Source: Bacteroidota bacterium
GTDB lineage: Bacteria > Bacteroidota > Bacteroidia > Flavobacteriales > Weeksellaceae
Direction of reading: 5' to 3'
Length of the DNA: 11,738 bases
Assembly: GCA_023388015.1 (NCBI GenBank)
Contig: JAEWHB010000092.1
Span: 1 to 11,738 of the forward strand
Part shown: positions 1 through 7,102 of the stretch, piece by piece
Position numbering within the stretch: the first letter of the stretch is position 1
Layout: each line of letters opens with the position of its first letter
Translations under genes and position numbers: made by a program
Notes under the pieces: model-generated
What the model saw: only the letters and a program-made list of their open reading frames with translations
Databases searched by the model: none
Told to the model about the DNA's origin: nothing

Positions 1-1469
1 GATTTGTTCCGAGCGAAGACCGAAGCTTTATTATGGCCAATTTCGAATTGCCGCCCGGATCCTCAGGTGACCGTGTTTCGGCGATGCAGGCAGAATTCCA
101 GAAAAAAGTTGCCAAAATGCCGGAAGTGGATGCCGTTACAATGGTTTCCGGATTCAGTTTCGTTTCCGGTCAAGGTTCTAACTACGGTATGGGAATGATC
201 CGATTGAAAAGTCTGGACGAAAGAAAATCTGACGAATCTTCAAGTAATGCGGTCGTCGGAAAATTATTTGGAATGGCGGCACAGATGCCCGAAGCCAATA
301 TGATTTTCTTCTCGCCTCCTTCCATTCCGGGATTTGGTATGTCCTCTGGATTTGAATTGAAATTATTGGACAGATCGGGTGGTGATTTGAGCGAATTTGC
401 CGATGTGGCACAAGGATTTGTGGGACAATTAATGCAAAGACCTGAAATTCAGTATGCGCAGACTTCGTTTAATACAAGATATGCGCAATATGAAATTGAA
501 CTAAATATTCCACTTGCTAAACAATCAGGTGTTACGGTAAGTAACCTTTTCAATGCTTTGCAAGGATACATCGGAGGAATTTATGCAGCTGACTTTACAC
601 GGTACGGAAAACAATTCCGTGTGATGGTTCAGGCGTTGCCGGAAGACCGGGCGACCCAGCAGGATTTGAATAAAATTTTTGTACGAACTTCAAACGGAAC
701 GATGACACCGATTACCCAATTCGTAAAATTGAACCGAATTTACGGTCCGCAGGTTATCAACCGATTTAACTTGTTTACGAATGCAAGTATTTCGGGAGCG
801 CCCAATCCGGGTTATAGTACCGGAGATGCAATTCAGGCGATTCAGGAAGTTTCAAGTTCAACTTTATCAACCAATTACGGTGTTGATTATGCCGGTTTGA
901 CACGGGAAGAAATCAGTTCAGGAAATCAAACATTGTTAATTTTTATGCTGTGTTTGGTGTTTGTTTATTTCATTCTTTCGGCTCAATATGAAAGTTATTT
1001 AGTACCATTTTCGGTTATTCTTTCGATTCCGGGCGGATTGATGGGTGCTTACTGGGCACAGAAGTTAGCCGGATTGGAAAACAATATTTATTTCCAAATC
1101 GCCTTGATTATGCTCGTCGGGCTTCTCGCCAAAAATGCCATTTTGATTGTGGAATTTGCGCTTCAGCGGAGAAGACACGGTGAATCCCTCGCAAGTTCGG
1201 CATTTAATGGCGCCAAAGCACGTTTCCGTCCGATTTTGATGACATCTTTTGCCTTTATTTTCGGATTGATGCCATTGGTTTTCTCTTCAGGAATCGGATA
1301 TGTTGGAAACCGTTCGATTGCTACCGGAGCCGCCTTTGGATTGCTGATCGGAACGATCATCGGACTGTTCAACATTCCGGTACTTTATGTGATTTTCCAA
1401 TGGTTGCAGGAAAAAGTTAAACCGATGAAATTTGAAACTGAAAATTCAACAGAAACACATAAAGACTGA
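1..1469 (+). CDS. RND efflux pump permease (HAE1/AcrB-like), 3' part only
   Basis: Inner-membrane proton-driven pump of a tripartite drug-efflux system, passing substrates to an outer-membrane channel. The frame is open from base 3 and begins with FVPSEDRSF, the conserved F-[IV]-P-x-E-D segment near the middle of AcrB-type pumps, so the gene continues upstream of the window. The ATG at 33 is internal, not a start. About 488 residues remain of a usual 1,030-1,060. Visible are the second periplasmic porter/docking half (roughly codons 10-300) and the last five or so membrane helices. GLLAKNAILIVEF contains the conserved helix lysine (codon 1131-1133, equivalent to AcrB K940) of the proton relay; the aspartate pair of the N-terminal half is outside the window. 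It lies 17 bases before a TolC-type gene, the usual RND operon order. Substrates cannot be told from sequence. Confidence 0.95.
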   Translation, partial: FVPSEDRSFIMANFELPPGSSGDRVSAMQAEFQKKVAKMPEVDAVTMVSGFSFVSGQGSNYGMGMIRLKSLDERKSDESSSNAVVGKLFGMAAQMPEANMIFFSPPSIPGFGMSSGFELKLLDRSGGDLSEFADVAQGFVGQLMQRPEIQYAQTSFNTRYAQYEIELNIPLAKQSGVTVSNLFNALQGYIGGIYAADFTRYGKQFRVMVQALPEDRATQQDLNKIFVRTSNGTMTPITQFVKLNRIYGPQVINRFNLFTNASISGAPNPGYSTGDAIQAIQEVSSSTLSTNYGVDYAGLTREEISSGNQTLLIFMLCLVFVYFILSAQYESYLVPFSVILSIPGGLMGAYWAQKLAGLENNIYFQIALIMLVGLLAKNAILIVEFALQRRRHGESLASSAFNGAKARFRPILMTSFAFIFGLMPLVFSSGIGYVGNRSIATGAAFGLLIGTIIGLFNIPVLYVIFQWLQEKVKPMKFETENSTETHKD

Positions 1470-1486
1470 AATTGATTTAAGAAAAA

Positions 1487-2896
1487 ATGACAATGAGAAA
1501 TTTAAAATATATCAGCATACCGTTTGCTTTGGTGATTTTCCAGTCTTGTTTTGTAGCAAAGGATTACAGCCGGCCTCAGGAAGAAATTGTGAATGAACAA
1601 TACTTCCGAACGGATCAAATTTCAACCGACAGTCTGAGTTTGGCAACTGTGTCCTGGAAAGAAATTTTCACCGACGAAAAACTGACGCAACACATTGACA
1701 ATGCGCTGGCAAACAACCTGGACATTCGCACTGCGATTCAAAATATTGCAACCGCTGAAGCTTATATGAAACAAGGAAAAGCTGCTTATTTTCCCACGCT
1801 GAATGCCAATGCAGGTTATACCTACACGACGCCTTCTCTGAATTCGGTTTCAGGTCAGGGACTGGGCGAAAGAGACTGGTTGGGGCAATCAGAACTTTCG
1901 CTGGGGCTTTCCTGGGAAGCCGACATCTGGGGAAAAATCAGAAGTTCTGAACGTGCTGCTACTGCGACTTATTTGCAAACGGTTTCGGCGCATCAGGCAG
2001 TGAAATCCAATTTGGTAGCCAATATTGCTTCGAATTATTTCCGTTTATTGGCACTTGACGAACAGAAAAGAATTGCAGAAGAAACTATTTCAAACCGCGA
2101 AGCAAGTCTGGAAACGATTACTTTGTTGAAAGACGCCGGAAATGTGACGGAAGTTGCGGTAAGACAAACCGAAGCGCAATTATTAAATGCAAAAGCACTT
2201 TTGTTGGACATCAACAACGATATCAAATTATTGGAAAATGCTTTCAGTATTTTGTTGGGCGAAAATCCGCATGCGATTGAAAGAACAAATTTGAGAGATC
2301 AGGAAATCAATCAGGATTTAACCTATGGTGTTCCGGTTCAGCTTTTGAGTAATCGCCCCGATGTGATGGTTGCGGAATATGGACTGATCAATGCTTTTGA
2401 ATTGACCAATGTAGCCCGAAGCAATTTTTATCCTTCGCTTCGTTTATCGGCCAACGGCGGACTTCAAAGTATAGAATTTGAAGATTTATTCAGTGCGAAT
2501 TCATTGTTTGCAAGCCTTGTTGGTTCGCTTGCTCAACCCATTCTGAACGGACGACAAATTAAAACACAATATGAAGTACGCAAGGCACAACAAGAATCTG
2601 CCTTGTTAAATTACAAATATGCAGTTTTAAATGCCAGCCGTGAAGTATCGGATGCGCTTTATACATATCAAACCAATGATGAAAAAATCGGTTTGAAGCA
2701 ACAAGAATACGAAGCTTACAGACAAGCCATTGAATTTTCAGAAGAATTACAGGTTTACGGAATGGCGAGTTATCTGGAAGTTTTAACGGCAAGAGAAAAT
2801 GCCTTGATGGCGCAATTGGCCGTTGTCAATACCGAGTTCGGAAGGTTGAACGCGATGGTTCAATTGTACCGTGCGCTGGGTGGCGGTTGGAAATAG
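1487..2896 (+). CDS. TolC/OprM-type outer-membrane efflux lipoprotein (NodT family)
   Basis: Outer-membrane channel subunit that completes the pump encoded just upstream. The 469-residue length is normal for the OprM/NodT group. The N-terminus is a lipoprotein signal: short basic start, hydrophobic stretch, then FQSC, placing the lipidated cysteine at residue 21. The following PQEEI...WKEIFTDEKL region and the two coiled-coil/beta-barrel halves (about 70-260 and 280-465) follow the family plan, including ANNLDIRTA near the start of the first repeat, SNRPDV near the start of the second, and a C-terminal region ending in ALGGGWK. An in-frame ATG at 1493 (starting MRNLKYIS) is an equally possible start; lipidation is unaffected. 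The 17-base gap and the terminator after it make this the last gene of the efflux operon. Confidence 0.93.
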   Translation: MTMRNLKYISIPFALVIFQSCFVAKDYSRPQEEIVNEQYFRTDQISTDSLSLATVSWKEIFTDEKLTQHIDNALANNLDIRTAIQNIATAEAYMKQGKAAYFPTLNANAGYTYTTPSLNSVSGQGLGERDWLGQSELSLGLSWEADIWGKIRSSERAATATYLQTVSAHQAVKSNLVANIASNYFRLLALDEQKRIAEETISNREASLETITLLKDAGNVTEVAVRQTEAQLLNAKALLLDINNDIKLLENAFSILLGENPHAIERTNLRDQEINQDLTYGVPVQLLSNRPDVMVAEYGLINAFELTNVARSNFYPSLRLSANGGLQSIEFEDLFSANSLFASLVGSLAQPILNGRQIKTQYEVRKAQQESALLNYKYAVLNASREVSDALYTYQTNDEKIGLKQQEYEAYRQAIEFSEELQVYGMASYLEVLTARENALMAQLAVVNTEFGRLNAMVQLYRALGGGWK

Positions 2897-2932
2897 TCAT
2901 AAAAATTTATTCATAATTTTAGATTAATGTTT

Positions 2933-2965
2933 GGAAGGCAGCCTTTGGGTTGCCTTCCCTCTTTT
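2933..2965 (+). terminator. Intrinsic terminator of the RND efflux operon
   Basis: An 11-bp stem (arms 2933-2943 and 2948-2958, one G-T pair, otherwise perfect, GC-rich) closes on the four-base loop TTTG and is followed by CTCTTTT. It sits 37 bases after the TolC-type stop codon. This is the clearest terminator in the left half and separates the efflux operon from the hydroxylase gene. Confidence 0.88.
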
Positions 2966-3070
2966 AATTGCCTTTTAAAGCAGGATATATCGTAATTAAT
3001 TAAAGAAAAAAATATCGAAACAGACTCATAGTTATACAGTTACTTCTTTCACTCCTTATCAAATTTTCAT

Positions 3071-3097
3071 TTTGCGTTTTCTTTTTTTGTAATTTTA
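3071..3097 (+). promoter_or_regulatory. Weak candidate promoter for the hydroxylase gene
   Basis: TAATTTTA at 3090-3097 matches the Bacteroidota -7 box TAnnTTTG except at the last base. A TTTG lies at 3071-3074, but the 15-base spacer is shorter than the usual 17-23. The rest of the 246-base gap 2897-3142 holds the terminator at 2933 and AT-rich sequence in which I see nothing else. Confidence 0.3.
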
Positions 3098-3142
3098 CTT
3101 AAGCTCTCTAAAAAACTTAAATAAAAATGAACCAACCACAAT

Positions 3143-3946
3143 ATGGAAATTTTAGACAAAATATTAAGTTTAAACTCAAATTATTTAATTATTGGGTTGC
3201 TTGCGGTTTTCTTTACCCTTGAACAAGTTTCCGGAACATCCTTTTCTTTAAGAAACAGAGGAAAACATCTGTTTCATAATATCCTTTTTCAAATCACGCT
3301 TACCATTTTAAATCTATTTTTTGTGACCCTTCAGGTTAATTGCATTGAATGGTTGAATTCGCAAAAAATTGGATTGCTGTATTTTATAGGACTTCCTTTC
3401 TGGGTTAAACTATTTCTAAGTGTAATGCTTTATGATTTCACCACTTATTGGATACACAGACTTTCCCATAAAGTTCCGCTTTTGTGGTGTTTACACAGGG
3501 TGCATCATAATGATACCAAAATGGATTCTACAACCACTTTCAGATTTCATCCATTGGAACTGATTTTGGTTTATCAAACAGGAAATATACTTACAGCAGG
3601 AATATTCGGAACCGATGTGACGTCAATGGCACTTTATTATATTCTCATTTACATTTTCTTTTTTCTTGAGCATTCTGATTTGCGGTATCCTAAATGGCTC
3701 AACAAGACTTTGGGGTTGATTTTTGTTATGCCTGATCACCATAGGGTTCATCATCATCAGGATCCGTTTTATACCGATTCGAATTTTGCAGATATTTTAA
3801 TTATTTGGGATCGTTTATTTGGCACATTTAAACTCATTCCATCAGAAAAAATAAAATATGGATTAAAAGAATTCGAACCCGAAGAAAGACAAAGTTTTTG
3901 GTTCCTGATGAAAAGCCCGTTTATCCATATAAAAAATAAAGATTGA
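3143..3946 (+). CDS. Membrane fatty-acid hydroxylase / sterol desaturase family protein
   Basis: Integral-membrane di-iron oxygenase of the fatty acid hydroxylase superfamily, which hydroxylates or desaturates lipid or carotenoid chains using O2; the substrate here is unknown. The family histidine boxes are present in order: HRLSH (105-109), HRVHH (118-122), single histidines at 136 and 177, and DHHRVHHH (198-205). Hydrophobic segments lie at about 13-29, 46-64, 77-98 and 145-175, with the histidine clusters in the connecting loops, as in the family. The 267-residue length is typical. The ATG at 3143 gives an immediate amphipathic/hydrophobic start; the earlier ATG at 3127 is in another frame and stops at 3222. 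The metallopeptidase gene begins 35 bases after the stop and could be co-transcribed. There is no carotenoid or sterol gene nearby to suggest a substrate. Confidence 0.88.
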   Translation: MEILDKILSLNSNYLIIGLLAVFFTLEQVSGTSFSLRNRGKHLFHNILFQITLTILNLFFVTLQVNCIEWLNSQKIGLLYFIGLPFWVKLFLSVMLYDFTTYWIHRLSHKVPLLWCLHRVHHNDTKMDSTTTFRFHPLELILVYQTGNILTAGIFGTDVTSMALYYILIYIFFFLEHSDLRYPKWLNKTLGLIFVMPDHHRVHHHQDPFYTDSNFADILIIWDRLFGTFKLIPSEKIKYGLKEFEPEERQSFWFLMKSPFIHIKNKD

Positions 3947-3981
3947 GTTAGGTTATTAATTTAAAATAAAAACCGAAAATT

Positions 3982-4902
3982 ATGAAAATTTACACAAAAT
4001 TTCACCTATCAAATAGGTTCTTCCATTTCTTTATTTTATTGGGATTTATGCCAATTTGGAATTTAGGGGCGCAGGATTATAGCCAACTCAAGCAATTAAG
4101 CAATTACCAAACCCAAACCTACTACAGTAACGGATTTGAAGAACAGGCAATGGAAATGGCCAAACGCTGTGATTTGGTTAATGCTTTTTATAAAGAGTTG
4201 ATTGACTTTACCCCGAAAGTAACTTTATTAGTGCTTTCAGAGGAAGATTGGGGCGATTTTACAAGTTTCCCTGTCTATGGAATGCCTCATTACACCAATG
4301 ACGAAACACTCATAGTCGCTTCTGAAGACAACGACTTTTGGAAGAGCTTTATTCCGCCTCTTCAAAATTTACCGAATGAATTGGCCCATAAAATTTCATC
4401 TACCTATACTGATAAACACGGCGTTATCACCATGCGCGGATTTTTTGATTTATTGGCCATTCATGAATTAGGTCATGCCTACCACATGCAAGCCAAACTT
4501 AATATGCAACGGAAGTGGATGGGAGAACTTTTTGCAAACATCATGCTGCATACTTATATCGCAGAAAAAGAGCCTAATTTATTACCGGTTTTGACAGTTT
4601 TCCCAGAAATGGTTGTCGCTTCTACAGACAGAAAAGCATTGAAATATTCATCTTTAAATGAATTGGAAGCCAACTATGAAAAAATAGGACAAGAATACCC
4701 AGTAAATTATGGATGGTACCAATGCCGCTGGCACAAAGCCGCGAAAGAAATCTATGAGGAAGGAGAAATTACGGCATTCACAAATCTCTGGAAAACCCTG
4801 GGAAATAACCGGGAAGTTCTCGAAGACCAAGAGTTCGCAAGATTACTGTCAGAAAAAGTACATCAAAGCGTTGCAAACGTCCAACTCAATTGGGACAAAT
4901 AA
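3982..4902 (+). CDS. Secreted putative zinc metallopeptidase (HExxH), family not recognised
   Basis: A 306-residue protein with an export signal: basic N-terminus, hydrophobic core at about 13-25, and a likely signal peptidase I site after LGA (residue 30), so it is probably periplasmic or secreted. The zinc motif HELGH is at 161-165, preceded by the hydrophobic FFDLLAI. E182 in WMGELFAN, 17 residues after H165, is a plausible third zinc ligand, which would make it gluzincin-like (thermolysin and M1 enzymes use similar spacing). Two cysteines remain in the mature part (63 and 248) and could form a disulfide. The C-terminal 80 residues look helical and charged. I recognise no named peptidase family beyond the motif, and the substrate is unknown. 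It starts 35 bases after the hydroxylase gene with no obvious promoter between, so the two may form one transcript. Confidence 0.72.
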   Translation: MKIYTKFHLSNRFFHFFILLGFMPIWNLGAQDYSQLKQLSNYQTQTYYSNGFEEQAMEMAKRCDLVNAFYKELIDFTPKVTLLVLSEEDWGDFTSFPVYGMPHYTNDETLIVASEDNDFWKSFIPPLQNLPNELAHKISSTYTDKHGVITMRGFFDLLAIHELGHAYHMQAKLNMQRKWMGELFANIMLHTYIAEKEPNLLPVLTVFPEMVVASTDRKALKYSSLNELEANYEKIGQEYPVNYGWYQCRWHKAAKEIYEEGEITAFTNLWKTLGNNREVLEDQEFARLLSEKVHQSVANVQLNWDK

Positions 4903-4923
4903 AATCGGTTTGGTGGGGGTAAT

Positions 4924-4937
4924 ATTTACATGTAAAT
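4924..4937. promoter_or_regulatory. 14-bp perfect palindrome, candidate operator
   Basis: ATTTACATGTAAAT is perfectly self-complementary. It ends 22 bases before the TAGATTTG box at 4960, so it covers the place where the -33 element of that promoter should be. This is a typical position for a repressor or activator dimer. No regulator gene lies in the window. Short AT-rich palindromes also arise by chance, hence the modest confidence. Confidence 0.4.
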
Positions 4938-4959
4938 TAGCGGAAAGCGATTGAACGAT

Positions 4960-4967
4960 TAGATTTG
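4960..4967 (+). promoter_or_regulatory. Candidate -7 promoter box for the DUF2200 gene
   Basis: TAGATTTG matches the Bacteroidota -7 consensus TAnnTTTG at every fixed base, 45 bases before the ATG at 5012. No good -33 TTG is found 17-23 bases upstream; the palindrome at 4924-4937 occupies that region instead, which would fit a regulator-dependent promoter. Confidence 0.45.
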
Positions 4968-5011
4968 AAGTTAAGTTTTCACATTTCTAATAGATTAAAC
5001 TGTCTGAAACA

Positions 5012-5368
5012 ATGAACGAAAAAAATTACGAACGGATTTGCAAAATGTCCTTTGCAAGTGTTTATCCGCATTACATCACCAAAGCTGAAAAGAAAGGTCG
5101 AACCAAAGAAGAAGTGGACGAGATTATCCATTGGCTAACTGGCTACGATACCAAAAAATTGCAGAATATTTTGGACAATAAAACCGACTTTCAGACTTTT
5201 TTCACGGAAGCCCAACTCAACCCAAATGCTTCCAAAATCACAGGTGTAATTTGTGGTTACCGAGTGGAAGAAATAGAAGATGAACTTATGCGGAACATCC
5301 GATATCTAGACAAACTCATTGATGAACTCGCCAAAGGCAAAACCATGGAAAAAATTCTTCGTCCCTGA
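5012..5368 (+). CDS. DUF2200 family protein
   Basis: A 118-residue soluble protein that I recognise as the DUF2200 family, of unknown biochemical function. The conserved blocks are all present: SFASVYPH (13-20), GRTKEEVD (29-36), WLTGYD (41-46), NPNASKITGVICG (70-82), RVEEIED (84-90) and RYLDKLIDELAKGK (97-110), ending in MEKILRP. There is no signal peptide or membrane helix, so it is cytoplasmic. Length is normal for the family and the start is fixed by conservation from residue 5 onward. It has its own candidate promoter with a palindrome upstream. It converges on the aldo/keto reductase gene with only 25 bases between the stop codons. Confidence 0.88.
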   Translation: MNEKNYERICKMSFASVYPHYITKAEKKGRTKEEVDEIIHWLTGYDTKKLQNILDNKTDFQTFFTEAQLNPNASKITGVICGYRVEEIEDELMRNIRYLDKLIDELAKGKTMEKILRP

Positions 5369-5393
5369 CAAAATAACCATAAGAATTCTTCCC

Positions 5394-6347
5394 TCAATAA
5401 TTACTCGCTTCGTCCAAACGCATAATGGCCGAAGAATTTAAGTCCAGCATAGGCGCTTGTTTGATGGATTCCAATTGATTAAGGCTTGTGGAGCTTACAA
5501 TCGGCGTTGTAATGGAAGGTCGGTGCAACAACCACGCAAGGGCTACAACGGCCGATGTGGTTTTGTATTCAAGGGAAATTTCATCCAGCGCATCCAGAAT
5601 TCTCAGACCCCGCTCGTCCAAATATTTATGTACATCTTTCCCACGTTGGCTTTGTCCCAAATCATCATCTTTTCTGTATTTTCCGGTCAGGAATCCGCTG
5701 GCAAGCGAATAATAATTCATCACTCCAAGTCCGTTTTTCAAAACAATCGGTTCGTATAAAGTTTCATAATTTTCCCTTTCATACAGATTGTATTCCGGCT
5801 GCAAAGTCTGGTATTTCGGGAGATTGTATTTCTCGGCCGCTTCCAGTGATTCCACAAGCCGTCCCGATGTAATATTGGAAGCTCCAATCCAACGAATTTT
5901 CCCTTCTTTGATCAAGTCTTCATAAGCCGATAATGTTTCTTCTACCGGCGTAATACCATCGTCATAATGGGTTTGGTACAAATCAATATAATCTGTCTGC
6001 AACCGCATCAGCGAATTGTCCACTTCCTGTTTGATGTGTTTCTTTGTGGTATTGGGTTTATCGGCCGATTTTCCTCTTCCGCCTACTTTTGTTGCAATCA
6101 CAACTTTGTCACGGATTCGTCTTGTCTTCAGCCAATTTCCGATGATTCGCTCCGACTCGCCGCCATCATTGCCTTTTACCCAATACGAATAATTATTTGC
6201 TGTATCAATAAGGTTAAATCCTGCATCCACAAAAGCATCTATGATTTCAAATGATTTTTCCTGATCAATCGTCCAGCCAAAAACATTTCCGCCAAAAGCA
6301 ATCGGTGAAACTTCCAGATCTGTATTTCCTAATTTTCTTTTCTGCAT
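5394..6347 (-). CDS. Aldo/keto reductase, NAD(P)H-dependent
   Basis: Cytosolic TIM-barrel oxidoreductase that reduces aldehydes or ketones with NAD(P)H. The catalytic tetrad is visible: D48 (in NLIDTANNY), Y53, K87 (VIATKVGG) and H127 (LYQTHYDD). The family hallmarks KLGNTDLEVSPIAFGG at the N-terminus, IRWIGASN (151-158), and the cofactor-binding stretch TTPIVSSTSLNQL near 280-292 are present. At 317 residues it is the size of the YghZ/GSP69-type group of aldo/keto reductases. The region around the active site is slightly extended (WVKGNDGGESERIIG). Substrate is not predictable. It is a single gene with no close neighbour on its strand. Its leader may carry the hairpin at 6435-6466 if transcription starts at the upstream box near 6514. 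Confidence 0.93.
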   Translation of the reverse strand: MQKRKLGNTDLEVSPIAFGGNVFGWTIDQEKSFEIIDAFVDAGFNLIDTANNYSYWVKGNDGGESERIIGNWLKTRRIRDKVVIATKVGGRGKSADKPNTTKKHIKQEVDNSLMRLQTDYIDLYQTHYDDGITPVEETLSAYEDLIKEGKIRWIGASNITSGRLVESLEAAEKYNLPKYQTLQPEYNLYERENYETLYEPIVLKNGLGVMNYYSLASGFLTGKYRKDDDLGQSQRGKDVHKYLDERGLRILDALDEISLEYKTTSAVVALAWLLHRPSITTPIVSSTSLNQLESIKQAPMLDLNSSAIMRLDEASNY

Positions 6348-6366
6348 CTCCGCTTATTTTATGGAA

Positions 6367-6374
6367 TAAATTTA
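6367..6374 (-). promoter_or_regulatory. Weak candidate -7 box for the aldo/keto reductase gene
   Basis: TAAATTTA (self-complementary) differs from TAnnTTTG only at the last base and lies 19 bases before the start codon at 6347 on the minus strand. No convincing -33 element is seen. It is the nearest promoter-like site, but the perfect box at 6514-6521 is a competing candidate. Confidence 0.3.
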
Positions 6375-6431
6375 CAAAAAGAACCGAACGGGTTTTAACT
6401 TGAGAAAAAAAATATCAAAATTTTAAGAATT

Positions 6432-6466
6432 AAAAAATCCTTCCCAGGGTTAAGAAGGAAGGATTT
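6432..6466 (-). terminator. Intrinsic terminator hairpin on the minus strand
   Basis: Perfect 10-bp arms AAATCCTTCC (6435-6444) and GGAAGGATTT (6457-6466) enclose a 12-base loop. Read on the minus strand the stem runs straight into six T residues (complement of 6437-6432); on the plus strand no T tract follows, so it acts leftward. It lies about 120 bases beyond the phosphoesterase stop and 85 bases before the aldo/keto reductase start. It therefore ends either the phosphoesterase transcript or a short independent one, or attenuates the reductase gene. Confidence 0.7.
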
Positions 6467-6509
6467 AGGTTTGAAAAATATAGAGTAATTGAGATTGGTT
6501 CAATTTTAA
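6432..6509 (-). ncRNA. Candidate small RNA or attenuated leader (about 78 nt)
   Basis: This gene-free stretch begins just after a good promoter match (6514-6544, minus) and ends at the T tract of a perfect intrinsic terminator, the layout of a small RNA. It contains no ATG-started frame; a 12-codon TTG frame with three CAA codons stops at the base of the hairpin, which would also fit a leader peptide, though it has no ribosome binding site. Existence of the transcript is an inference. I do not recognise a known RNA family. Confidence 0.28.
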
Positions 6510-6513
6510 AAGA

Positions 6514-6544
6514 CAAACTTAGGCAATCACTTGATTCAAATCAA
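6514..6544 (-). promoter_or_regulatory. Candidate promoter with no gene directly after it
   Basis: On the minus strand, TTG (complement of 6544-6542), a 20-base spacer and TAAGTTTG (complement of 6521-6514) fit the flavobacterial TTG-N17-23-TAnnTTTG pattern with every fixed base matched. It is one of the best two-part promoter matches in the window. The next start codon on this strand is 160 bases away, beyond a terminator. Confidence 0.45.
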
Positions 6545-6559
6545 CAGGAAAAACCCTGT

Positions 6560-6585
6560 ATTTTAAAAGGAAAATTCCTTAAAAT
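6560..6585 (-). terminator. AT-rich hairpin right after the phosphoesterase stop
   Basis: Beginning two bases past the stop codon, the arms TTTTAAGGA and TCCTT(TT)TTAAAA form an AT-rich hairpin with a two-base bulge, followed by a second small stem (ACAGG/CCTGT, 6544-6559). Low GC content makes it a weak terminator candidate; the stronger hairpin lies further on at 6435-6466. Confidence 0.3.
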
Positions 6586-6586
6586 A

Positions 6587-7081
6587 TCAGATTCGTTTTC
6601 CCAGTTCTATGACTTCCAAATTTTCTATTTTACCGGAATTTATTTCAAATCTCAACATCGTCCTGATCTGATGAAATCCGTATATCCCACAAGCGCCGGG
6701 ATTCATATGAAGTAAATTTAATTTTTTGTCGGGCATTACTTTTAAGATATGCGAATGTCCGCAAATGAAAAGTTTAGGTGGATTTCCGTACATTTCTTCC
6801 CGAATCGCCGGACTGTATTTTCCGGGATAACCACCTATGTGCGTCATCCAAACGTCCAAACCTTCAATCTGAAAACGGTTATTCAACGGAAACTCCTTTC
6901 GGATTGTTGCATTGTCAATGTTTCCGTAAACCGCTCGCAGCCTGCTGACTTTTGAGATTTCGTCCGTAACTTTCAAATCGCCAATATCGCCGGCGTGCCA
7001 AATTTCATCGGCTTTTGAAGCATAATCCAGAATGCGGTCGTCCATGTATCCATGGGTATCGGAAAGCAAAAGTATTTTCAA
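6587..7081 (-). CDS. YfcE/MJ0936-type metallophosphoesterase, TTG start
   Basis: Cytoplasmic calcineurin-like phosphodiesterase (COG0622 type) that hydrolyses phosphodiesters with a two-metal centre. With the start proposed here, the metal ligands are D8 and H10 (SDTHG), D32 (HAGDIGD), N54 (YGNID), H81 (MTHIGG), H109 and H111 (CGHSH), the complete family set. An ATG-started frame would begin at 7132, giving an extra 17 residues that resemble nothing in the family, would overlap the DUF2905 gene, and would start upstream of this gene's own promoter box. TTG at 7081-7079 instead gives MKILLLSDTHG, the classic family N-terminus, and a 164-residue protein of normal length. The native substrate is unknown. 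It is divergent from DUF2905 through the shared promoter at 7090-7110. Confidence 0.88.
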   Translation of the reverse strand: MKILLLSDTHGYMDDRILDYASKADEIWHAGDIGDLKVTDEISKVSRLRAVYGNIDNATIRKEFPLNNRFQIEGLDVWMTHIGGYPGKYSPAIREEMYGNPPKLFICGHSHILKVMPDKKLNLLHMNPGACGIYGFHQIRTMLRFEINSGKIENLEVIELGKRI

Positions 7082-7089
7082 TTTTAAGC

Positions 7090-7097
7090 TAAATTTG
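7090..7097 (+). promoter_or_regulatory. -7 promoter box of the DUF2905 gene
   Basis: TAAATTTG matches TAnnTTTG perfectly, 22 bases before the ATG at 7120. No clear -33 TTG is present at the expected distance. Transcription would begin near 7102-7104, downstream of the alternative ATG at 7099, which supports 7120 as the start. Confidence 0.5.
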
Positions 7098-7102
7098 TAT
7101 GG

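Noticed and set aside
2927..2995. 22-codon ATG frame in the gap after the TolC-type gene
   Set aside because: It runs through the terminator hairpin, has no promoter or ribosome site, and its sequence is an accident of the stem.
3127..3222. 31-codon frame starting 16 bases before the hydroxylase gene
   Set aside because: It overlaps the hydroxylase in another frame and shows no protein-like features; leader-peptide function cannot be supported.
5381..5390. AAGAATTCTT palindrome between the convergent DUF2200 and reductase genes
   Set aside because: Ten AT-rich bases with no loop and no T tract; not a convincing terminator and likely chance.
5457..6254. Several plus-strand open frames of 74-105 codons opposite the aldo/keto reductase
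   Set aside because: They mirror the reductase codons, overlap one another and resemble no family.
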